Shown here in pieces: positions 23,945-29,887 of a DNA stretch of 29,887 bases. Numbering within the stretch: the stretch's first letter is position 1; every line of letters starts with the position of its first letter. The DNA is from Chitinophagaceae bacterium (lineage in GTDB: Bacteria > Bacteroidota > Bacteroidia > Chitinophagales > Chitinophagaceae). Both the position numbers and the translations under genes were made by a program. Under the pieces are notes generated by a model. The model did not search any database, was not told the DNA's origin, and was given only the letters and a program-made list of their open reading frames with translations. Where the stretch lies: positions 1 through 29,887 of the forward strand of contig CANLED010000002.1 in assembly GCA_947489175.1 (NCBI GenBank), given 5' to 3'.

Positions 23945-24625
23945 ATGTTAGGCTCATTACTAAATCTATTCTATCCATCATTGTGCTATGGTTGCCACGA
24001 AGAAGAAGTTGGCACAGAAGAAATGCTTTGTATAAAATGCTTTCAAGAACTTCCTTATACCGGATTTGAAAATATCCCTGGGAATGCTACCGAGAAATTA
24101 TTCTGGGGGAGGATGAACTTACAATTTGGCGCCAGCATTTTTTACTTTGTACCCGGCAACGCCATTCAAGAAATCATTCATCAAATAAAATACAAAGAAG
24201 AGAAGAATTTAGGGATATTTATGGGTAGATTAATGGGACAAAAATTATCAAAAATCATGACCCAACAGCAAATTGATTATTGCATCCCTATGCCACTGCA
24301 TCCAAAAAAAGAATATAAACGGGGATACAATCAGGCATCTTTGTTATGCATAGGGATCCAGGATGTTTGTGCTGTTGAATATCACGAAAAAGTAATTGTT
24401 AGGACAGAAAACACCAATTCACAAACAAAAAAATCAAGAATAGAAAGATGGAACAATGTTGAAACAATTTTCTCAATTAATGAAAAAGAAAAAATTATAG
24501 GCAAAAACATACTGCTTGTAGATGATGTTATAACAACGGGAGCTTCTACTGAATCGTGTGGACAAATGCTGCTGAATAACGGAGCTAATTCAGTCAGCAT
24601 TGCAGGATTGGCATTTACAATTTAA
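23945..24625 (+). CDS. ComF-family phosphoribosyltransferase-like protein
   Basis: 226 residues with an N-terminal zinc-ribbon (Cys14, Cys17, Cys29, Cys32: LCYGCHEEE and MLCIKC) and a type I phosphoribosyltransferase domain whose PRPP loop is LLVDDVITTGAST (190-202). Conserved HQIKYKEEKNLG and PMPLHPKKEYKRGYNQA are hallmarks of the ComF/GntX group. ComF assists DNA uptake in naturally transformable bacteria; GntX relates to gluconate use in E. coli. Most members in non-competent bacteria are of unknown role. The neighbour radA also acts in transformation in some species, which is suggestive only. It stands apart, with about 150 bases upstream and 91 downstream. Confidence 0.9.
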   Translation: MLGSLLNLFYPSLCYGCHEEEVGTEEMLCIKCFQELPYTGFENIPGNATEKLFWGRMNLQFGASIFYFVPGNAIQEIIHQIKYKEEKNLGIFMGRLMGQKLSKIMTQQQIDYCIPMPLHPKKEYKRGYNQASLLCIGIQDVCAVEYHEKVIVRTENTNSQTKKSRIERWNNVETIFSINEKEKIIGKNILLVDDVITTGASTESCGQMLLNNGANSVSIAGLAFTI

Positions 24626-24716
24626 ACATTGATTTTAAGCAATTAATTGTTACAAATATTGCATCATTAAACATTTTTCAAAACAAATTGTTATCTTAAC
24701 ATCACAAACACTTTTT

Positions 24717-25235
24717 ATGACAAAACTTATCTTGATTGCTTTTTCATTGTTTGCCTTGGGACAAAAATCTATACATTCATTTAAAGTACCCTCAATAGAC
24801 GGAGGTACCATAGATTTTTCTAAGTTCAAAGGCAAAAAAATATTGGTAGTTAATACAGCATCTCAGTGTGGCTATACACCTCAATATGCAGCACTAGAAA
24901 AACTTTACGCAGCCAACAAAGAAAAATTGGTAATTGTTGGATTTCCTGCTAATAATTTTGGGGGACAGGAGCCTGGATCAAATACTGAAATCAAGGAATT
25001 TTGCCAGAAAAACTATGGCGTAACTTTTCCATTGGCTGAAAAAGTATCCGTTAAAGGCGATGATACACATCCTTTGTTTAAGTGGCTCACCGCCAAAGCA
25101 GAAAATGGGGTTTTGGATGCAGAAATCAAATGGAACTTCACCAAATTTCTACTTGATGAGAAAGGAAATCTTTTGGCTAGTTTCCCTAGTAAGGTTAGTC
25201 CACTAGGCGAGGAAATCGCAGTATTTCTTAAGTAA
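24717..25235 (+). CDS. Glutathione-peroxidase-family thiol peroxidase, probably exported
   Basis: Reduces hydroperoxides. The 172-residue protein carries the catalytic set Cys51 (NTASQCGYTPQY), Gln84 (NNFGGQEPG) and Trp139-Asn140 (IKWNFTKF). Cys96 in EFCQKNYGVTFP matches the resolving cysteine of plant and yeast thioredoxin-dependent members, so thioredoxin rather than glutathione is the likely reductant. The first 16 residues (TKLILIAFSLFALG) form a short hydrophobic segment that may be a signal peptide, which would place the enzyme outside the cytoplasm; cleavage is unclear. It ends in a clear terminator and appears to be monocistronic. Confidence 0.92.
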   Translation: MTKLILIAFSLFALGQKSIHSFKVPSIDGGTIDFSKFKGKKILVVNTASQCGYTPQYAALEKLYAANKEKLVIVGFPANNFGGQEPGSNTEIKEFCQKNYGVTFPLAEKVSVKGDDTHPLFKWLTAKAENGVLDAEIKWNFTKFLLDEKGNLLASFPSKVSPLGEEIAVFLK

Positions 25236-25243
25236 TAAATAAG

Positions 25244-25302
25244 AATCAGCGGTCAGCACAAAAATTTTAGCATTGCCATATATACCTGACCGCTGATTTT
25301 TT
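25244..25302 (+). terminator. Intrinsic terminator after the peroxidase gene
   Basis: AATCAGCGGTCAG (25244-25256) and its exact complement CTGACCGCTGATT (25286-25298) give a perfect 13-base stem with a 29-base loop, followed by TTTT (run of six T including the stem end). It starts nine bases after the stop codon. The GC-rich arms stand out from the surrounding AT-rich DNA. Confidence 0.8.
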
Positions 25303-25326
25303 ATACAATAGCTATTTGTCTCTTGT

Positions 25327-25345
25327 AATGACATCTGATGTCATT
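25327..25345. promoter_or_regulatory. 19-base perfect dyad upstream of holB
   Basis: AATGACATC-T-GATGTCATT is a perfect 9+9 inverted repeat around one base, 16 bases before the holB start and immediately before a -7-type box. It has the shape of a repressor operator. Alternatively the inner part can fold as a seven-pair hairpin followed by TTTTTAT, acting as a second terminator. Confidence 0.45.
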
Positions 25346-25349
25346 TTTA

Positions 25350-25357
25350 TATCTTTG
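25350..25357 (+). promoter_or_regulatory. -7-type promoter box for holB
   Basis: TATCTTTG fits the TAnnTTTG consensus exactly and ends four bases before the ATG, which would give a leaderless or nearly leaderless mRNA. No TTTG at the normal upstream spacing is seen, so it may be chance. Confidence 0.3.
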
Positions 25358-25361
25358 GTGA

Positions 25362-26558
25362 ATGCAATTCAGTCAAATAGCTGGTCAATCATACATCAAA
25401 GAAAAGCTAGTACACCTAGTATCCAAAAACAGGCTAAGCCATGCACTTCTGTTTCTTGGAAGAGATGGCAGTGGCGCCCTTCAACTTGCCTTGGCGCTTG
25501 CACAATATGTAGTATGCCAAAGGAATAAGCCAAGCAATAAGCCAGCAAATGATTCTCTTTTTGCAGACCCAACTCCAGCTCAAACTGAATTTTTAAATGA
25601 CTCCTGTGGAGTTTGTCCGTCTTGCATGAAAGCTGCCGCCTTAGTGCATCCAGACATCCACTTTTCATTCCCCACCATAACAATACAGGGCATTGACAAA
25701 CCCAAGAGCAGTGACTTTATTGTACAGTGGAGAAATTTCATAGAGCAAACGCCGTACGGTAATTCATTTGATTGGCTTCAAAGCATAGGTGCGGAAAATA
25801 AACAAGGCAATATAACGGCCCATGAATGTGAAGATATCCTGCGCAAATTAAACCTCAAAAGTTTTGAAAGTGGTTATAAAATCTTGATTCAGTGGATGCC
25901 TGAGTACTTAGGAAACATTGGAAACAAGTTATTGAAGATGATTGAAGAGCCGCCAGCAAACACTTTATTTATTTTGGTAGCGGAGGATGAATCAAAGATT
26001 ATATCCACTATTCTATCCAGAACGCAATTGGTTAAAATAAATAGAATAGAGCAGGACGAAATAGAAAAATGGTTAACAGCAAAACATGGCGTCCCTAAGG
26101 AAAAAAGCATAACAATAGCATCAATTGCAGACGGCAACATGAGAGAGGCGTTACATTTGTTAAACCATGCAGATGAAGATTGGTTTGATTTGCTTCGGGA
26201 ATGGCTCAATGCAATTTTGAAGAATGGACCAGCTTCTCAAATCAAGTGGATAGATGACATAAGCAAGTTGGGCAGAGAAAAGCAAAAACAGTTCTTGGCT
26301 TATTTCATCCATTTATTATCAACTGCAATTCATGAAAACATATTGGGTAAATCAACCGGAGCTGTAGAGAAGGAAAAAGACTTTGCCCAAAGATTTAATA
26401 AACTTGCAGCCCCTGAGCAACTAGAAGCCATCGTGAATGAATTAGATAAAGCCTCTTACTATATTGAAAGGAACGCAAATCCAAAATTACTGTTCATGGC
26501 ACTTACCCTCAAAATATATCATATCATAAAGGATAAATCAGTAATTTTGATAAATTGA
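25362..26558 (+). CDS. holB: DNA polymerase III delta-prime subunit (clamp loader)
   Basis: Stator subunit of the clamp loader that places the sliding clamp on DNA. The 398-residue AAA+ protein has SHALLFLGRDGSGALQLA, where the P-loop lysine and threonine/serine are replaced (Ala39, Leu40), as expected for a non-hydrolysing delta-prime. The zinc site is Cys52, Cys82, Cys85 and Cys88 (SCGVCPSC). Later comes the family segment KMIEEPPANTLFIL and SRTQ. It is longer than E. coli delta-prime (334). The adjacency holB-ricT is also found in Bacillus (holB-yaaT), which supports both calls. ATG at 25362 gives the usual MQFSQIAGQ start. Confidence 0.93.
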   Translation: MQFSQIAGQSYIKEKLVHLVSKNRLSHALLFLGRDGSGALQLALALAQYVVCQRNKPSNKPANDSLFADPTPAQTEFLNDSCGVCPSCMKAAALVHPDIHFSFPTITIQGIDKPKSSDFIVQWRNFIEQTPYGNSFDWLQSIGAENKQGNITAHECEDILRKLNLKSFESGYKILIQWMPEYLGNIGNKLLKMIEEPPANTLFILVAEDESKIISTILSRTQLVKINRIEQDEIEKWLTAKHGVPKEKSITIASIADGNMREALHLLNHADEDWFDLLREWLNAILKNGPASQIKWIDDISKLGREKQKQFLAYFIHLLSTAIHENILGKSTGAVEKEKDFAQRFNKLAAPEQLEAIVNELDKASYYIERNANPKLLFMALTLKIYHIIKDKSVILIN

Positions 26559-26721
26559 CAAAGTGATGAAAGGGTAAAGGCTTGACGTTTGTGTTTTGAA
26601 GAACAATACATTTCAACTGGTTTTAATATACTGTGTACGAAGATAATGTGAAATTAAGGGCGTATTGACTACTTCTACAAACCATCCCAATACTTTTATC
26701 ATTGTAATTATTGAAAACAAT

Positions 26722-26737
26722 GTGAACAATAGTTCAC
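26722..26737. promoter_or_regulatory. Short inverted repeat just upstream of ricT
   Basis: GTGAAC-AATA-GTTCAC is a perfect six-base inverted repeat ending 15 bases before the ricT start. It may be an operator or a small leader hairpin affecting initiation; no regulator is adjacent. The rest of the 194-base gap shows nothing I can support. Confidence 0.3.
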
Positions 26738-26752
26738 TGAAAATAATTTTAT

Positions 26753-28159
26753 ATGGGATGTAGCTCATGCGGAACGAAAGATGGAAAGCCAAGCGGTTGT
26801 AAAAGCAATGGTAGTTGTAGTTCGGGAGGATGTAACAGGTTGAATGTACATGACTGGCTTGCAAATTTACCTTTCACTGACCCTGCAGTATCTTGCAGAA
26901 TTGTAGAAATCACTTTTAACAACGGCAGCCGGAAGGACTACTTTAGGAATACAACTTTGCACCATTTCAGCAAAGGTGAGATGGTTAGCGTAGAGGGAGT
27001 AGGTGGTTTCGATGTTGGCAGTGTTAGCTTAAGTGGGGAGCTTGTTCGTCTTCAATTGAAGAAAAAAAGAATTGCAGAAGACAATGCTGAGATGAAGAAA
27101 ATTCTCAGAAGAGCTTCTGAAGTTGATATTCAAAAATGGGAAGAGAACAAAGCACGTGAAAAAGAAGCATTGTCGCGTGCCCGCGCCATAGCCAAACAGC
27201 TAAAAATCAACATGAAAGTTTGTGAAGTTGAAATACAAGCTGATGGCAGAAAAGCTACTTTCTTTTACACGGCAGACGACAGGGTAGATTTCAGGGAGCT
27301 CATCAAAATATATGCTGGAGAGTTCAGGGTTAAGGTTGAAATGAAGCAAATTGGTGCGCGACAAGAATCTGCCAAAGTTGGAGGTATTGGCAGTTGTGGA
27401 AGAGAATTGTGCTGTAGTAGTTGGCTAAATGAATTCAAAAGTGTTACTACTGCGCTTGCCAGGTATCAGAATTTAAGCATTAACCAAACTAAGTTAAGCG
27501 GACAATGCGGAAGGTTAAAATGTTGTTTGAACTATGAATTAGACACGTATTTGGATGCGTTACAACATTTTCCTGAACATGTTGATGTACTTCAAACAGC
27601 AAAAGGCAACGCTCAGCTTATTAAGAAAGATATTTTCAAGAATTTGATGTGGTACACCCTACCAGACAGCAATAAACAATACCCCCTTTCAATAGAAACG
27701 GTTAAAAAAATAAAAGCCCAAAATGAAAAAGGGATTCGACCTGAAGAGTTGGAAACTGCAGAAGTGAACACAAGCTCTAAAGCAAAAGAGGTTGAACCGC
27801 AATATGTGGATGTAGTTGGACAAATAAGCCTAAAAACATTGGACCGAAACGCTCAGAAGAAAAAACAGCGTGAAAGACAAGGAAATGAAAGCAGTAGGCC
27901 AACTGGTAGAGATGCTAATAGACCAATGAGCAAGGATTCAAGCAAACAGGTAAATAAAGAAGGAAATAAACAAATAAAGAAAGAGCCTGTAAAACAAGTC
28001 ATGAAAGAGGCTGTAAAACAGGTAGTAAAAGAACCTGCTAAACCAAATCCAGAAAAGAAAATCATCAATATTTCAAACTCCACGCCAAAGCCACCAGAGC
28101 AACCAAGAAAAATCATTCGTCCAATAAAAGACAACAAACCGGAAACTCCCGGAGAATAA
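26753..28159 (+). CDS. ricT: PSP1-domain protein, RicT (YaaT) homologue
   Basis: In Bacillus, RicT forms an iron-sulfur complex with RicA and RicF that directs RNase Y to transcripts. This 468-residue version has an added N-terminal cysteine-rich segment (Cys3, 6, 16, 22, 27; MGCSSCGTKDGKPSGC). The conserved PSP1 core at about 48-290 contains two Cys clusters, GSCGRELCC (Cys215, 220, 221) and GQCGRLKCC (Cys252, 257, 258). A Lys-rich low-complexity tail (about 365-468) has repeated KEPVKQV/KEAVKQV units. The N-terminal cysteines may bind another metal cluster. It follows holB by 194 bases, and its stop lies nine bases from that of the convergent transporter. Role in this phylum is inferred. 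Confidence 0.9.
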   Translation: MGCSSCGTKDGKPSGCKSNGSCSSGGCNRLNVHDWLANLPFTDPAVSCRIVEITFNNGSRKDYFRNTTLHHFSKGEMVSVEGVGGFDVGSVSLSGELVRLQLKKKRIAEDNAEMKKILRRASEVDIQKWEENKAREKEALSRARAIAKQLKINMKVCEVEIQADGRKATFFYTADDRVDFRELIKIYAGEFRVKVEMKQIGARQESAKVGGIGSCGRELCCSSWLNEFKSVTTALARYQNLSINQTKLSGQCGRLKCCLNYELDTYLDALQHFPEHVDVLQTAKGNAQLIKKDIFKNLMWYTLPDSNKQYPLSIETVKKIKAQNEKGIRPEELETAEVNTSSKAKEVEPQYVDVVGQISLKTLDRNAQKKKQRERQGNESSRPTGRDANRPMSKDSSKQVNKEGNKQIKKEPVKQVMKEAVKQVVKEPAKPNPEKKIINISNSTPKPPEQPRKIIRPIKDNKPETPGE

Positions 28160-28171
28160 AAGAGTCTTTTA
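28157..28171. repeat. 15-base dyad holding both convergent stop codons
   Basis: TAAAAGA-G-TCTTTTA is a perfect inverted repeat; its left end is the ricT stop and its right end is the transporter stop on the other strand. It may form a minimal shared stem, but it is too short and AT-rich to be a good terminator. Confidence 0.35.
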
Positions 28172-29485
28172 GTGTATGAAGTAATTTAGTAGCAAGACTC
28201 CAAGCAGACCTGCTACTGAAACTATCGTTTCCATGACACTCCATGAGCGCATGGTGTCTTTTATGCTTAAGTTGAAGTATTCTTTGAAAAGCCAGAATCC
28301 TGAATCATTGACATGGGAAAAGAATAGGCTACCGGCACCTACGGATAGCACCATCAAATTTGGATCAGTACCAGTTACGACTACTAAAGGAGCAATAATG
28401 CCCGCAGTTGTTAAGCCCGCTACAGTTGCGGAGCCCATGGCAACACGAATAACTGCAGCAATCAGCCAACCTAAAAACAATGGAGATAAATTAATCCCTT
28501 TCAACATCTCAGCAAGGGTTCCACTCATTCCGCTGTCTGTAAATATATTCTTTAGGGTACCGGCACCTGCAACAATCAAAATAATCAACATGATGTCTTT
28601 TAAAGACTCAGCATAGGTGTTCATAACTTTTTCAAGTGAACTTCCCCGAGACACACCAAGAGAGAAAGTGGCAAAAAGGAGACAGGAGAACATCAGCATA
28701 GAAGGGTCTGACAAAAAGCTAAAAATACCCTTTAGGCTATCAGGGATAGGAAGAATTAAAGGCAAAATTGCTGTTACAACCAAAATAAATACTGGTAACA
28801 ATGCAGTGAAAACACTTATACCAAAGCCAGGCAAATTAGCATCATCTATTTTTTTGGGCATAAAAGAAGCCAACGGCGTACAAGGAATTTTTTTAAGCTG
28901 GATGGCAAAAATTGGACCGGCTAATACAATTGCAGGTATTGCAACAATTATCCCATACATCAATGTAATTCCCATATCTGCATGCAATTGATTAACCAAT
29001 GCAGCAGGTGAAGGATGTGGCGGTAAAAATCCATGGGTTACCGAAAGTGCTGCCAACATAGGAATGGCAACATACAAAGTTGGAAGCTTTACTTGATATA
29101 CTATGGAAAATATCAACGGAACAAGCAATACAAATCCTACATTATAAAAGAGTGGAATACCTAAAAAGAATCCAGTAAACATCAACGCCCAGGTTATGTA
29201 TTTTTTTCCAAAAAAATTCAACATAACGATGCTAATTCTTTGAGCTGCACCTGATTCAGCGAATAGCTTTCCGATCATAGCGCCGCAAACAACAACCATT
29301 AACAAAGATCCTAGCGCATCTCCGACTCCTTTTTGAATGGAAACTGGAATCTTTTGAAGAGGCATGCCTAACATTAAACCGGCCACAACGGAAACAATGA
29401 TAAAAGCTATAAATGGATTAAATTTAATCCACGAGATCAACAAAATCAGCAATACTATGGCAAAAACAATGATGAATACCAACAT
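28169..29485 (-). CDS. GntP-family gluconate/proton symporter
   Basis: Inner-membrane proton symporter for gluconate or a related sugar acid. The 438-residue protein is almost wholly hydrophobic, with some 12 or more predicted membrane segments. It shows GntP landmarks: FLGIPLFYNVGFVLLVPLIF, HGFLPPHPSPAALV, SATVAGLTTAGIIAPL and HVNDSGFWLFKEYF. Relatives carry gluconate, idonate or D-serine, so the exact substrate is open. No gluconate kinase is in view. It starts three bases after the cdsA stop and is probably transcribed with it, an odd pairing of phospholipid synthesis and sugar-acid uptake. Confidence 0.93.
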   Translation of the reverse strand: MLVFIIVFAIVLLILLISWIKFNPFIAFIIVSVVAGLMLGMPLQKIPVSIQKGVGDALGSLLMVVVCGAMIGKLFAESGAAQRISIVMLNFFGKKYITWALMFTGFFLGIPLFYNVGFVLLVPLIFSIVYQVKLPTLYVAIPMLAALSVTHGFLPPHPSPAALVNQLHADMGITLMYGIIVAIPAIVLAGPIFAIQLKKIPCTPLASFMPKKIDDANLPGFGISVFTALLPVFILVVTAILPLILPIPDSLKGIFSFLSDPSMLMFSCLLFATFSLGVSRGSSLEKVMNTYAESLKDIMLIILIVAGAGTLKNIFTDSGMSGTLAEMLKGINLSPLFLGWLIAAVIRVAMGSATVAGLTTAGIIAPLVVVTGTDPNLMVLSVGAGSLFFSHVNDSGFWLFKEYFNLSIKDTMRSWSVMETIVSVAGLLGVLLLNYFIH

Positions 29486-29488
29486 ATA

Positions 29489-29887
29489 TTATCTGTATAA
29501 AAAGTAACAAATCAACCAAACAACAGGCGCTGCAAAAAGAATGGAATCAAACCTGTCTAAGAAACCGCCATGGCCAGGCATGAAACTTCCACTGTCTTTA
29601 ACATTGGCCAAGCGCTTAAATTTACTTTCCACCAAGTCCCCTATCGTGCCGCTAATTGCAGCTAAAGCTACCAAAATAATTAACTCTACAGATTGCAAAT
29701 GGGCAAAATAGGCTACCAATGCCGCAATACCAATACTGAGCAAAATACCACCTACAGTACCCTCCCATGTTTTTTTGGGTGACCAAGAAGTTAGTGGTGT
29801 TTTACCGATGAATGATCCAACTATATAAGCCATTGTGTCGGTAATCCAAATGGAAACGATGACCAATATCACAATAATTTGTCCGTT
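29489..29887 (-). CDS. cdsA: Phosphatidate cytidylyltransferase, C-terminal part (5' end outside window)
   Basis: Makes CDP-diacylglycerol from phosphatidic acid and CTP in the inner membrane, the branch point to all bacterial phospholipids. The last 132 codons are present; the frame is open to the window edge, and the GTG at 29872 is not a real start. It contains ITDTMAYIVGSFIGKTPL, SPKKTWEGTVGG and the complete family signature from SKFKRLANVKDSGSF to PGHGGFLDRFDS, with metal-binding aspartates. Membrane helices flank these motifs. The transporter gene follows three bases after its stop. Confidence 0.95.
   Translation of the reverse strand, partial: NGQIIVILVIVSIWITDTMAYIVGSFIGKTPLTSWSPKKTWEGTVGGILLSIGIAALVAYFAHLQSVELIILVALAAISGTIGDLVESKFKRLANVKDSGSFMPGHGGFLDRFDSILFAAPVVWLICYFLYR

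Noticed and set aside
1..29887. CRISPR arrays, insertion sequences, tRNA/rRNA genes, toxin-antitoxin or defence genes
   Set aside because: I looked for regularly spaced repeats, transposase or nuclease motifs and tRNA-like folds by eye and found none.

Overview
The window looks like a chromosomal segment of a member of the Bacteroidetes, most likely the Chitinophagaceae or a close relative. It is AT-rich and has few Shine-Dalgarno-like sites. It carries a SusC/SusD outer-membrane pair, the gliding genes gldD and gldE next to mutY, an HU-like gene and RNase G in an order typical of the phylum, and an arginine operon built around the transcarbamylase that acts on an N-acylated substrate. I see no tRNA, rRNA, CRISPR array, transposase or prophage gene. 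This is mostly core chromosome with one accessory block in the middle.

Region 1 (1-7,710, + strand) is a tightly packed arginine operon: argG (3' part only), argC, proC, argD, argF', argB, argE' and argH. It encodes the route in which ornithine is carbamoylated while still N-acylated and the acyl group is removed from citrulline. The residue that decides between acetyl- and succinyl-ornithine (position 90 of ArgF') is Val, which predicts a succinylated route. A long inverted repeat built from a 14-base unit separates argH from the convergent gldD.

Region 2 (7,825-14,089) is a conserved housekeeping neighbourhood. On the - strand are mutY, gldE and gldD. On the + strand are an HU/IHF-like protein, a membrane-anchored TPR protein, a 30-residue extremely basic protein missed by ordinary length cut-offs, and RNase G with a TTG start behind a stable leader hairpin.

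Region 3 (14,143-21,700) is the accessory-looking block. A secreted thioredoxin-like protein converges on a secreted protein that joins a c-type cytochrome domain to a copper monooxygenase-like domain with every expected copper ligand present. Upstream of the latter, and separated from it by a strong terminator, is a SusC-SusD-lipoprotein operon with no glycoside hydrolase or peptidase beside it.

Region 4 (21,701-29,887) begins with a 729-base AT-rich gap holding an orphan terminator with a promoter-like site, possibly a small RNA. It is followed by radA, a ComF-family gene, a thioredoxin-type glutathione peroxidase, holB and ricT on the + strand. A GntP-family transporter and the 3' part of cdsA lie convergently on the - strand. 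No multi-gene defence or otherwise undescribed system is evident. The best candidates for something new are the redoxin/cytochrome/copper module, the 30-residue basic protein and the orphan short transcript upstream of radA.
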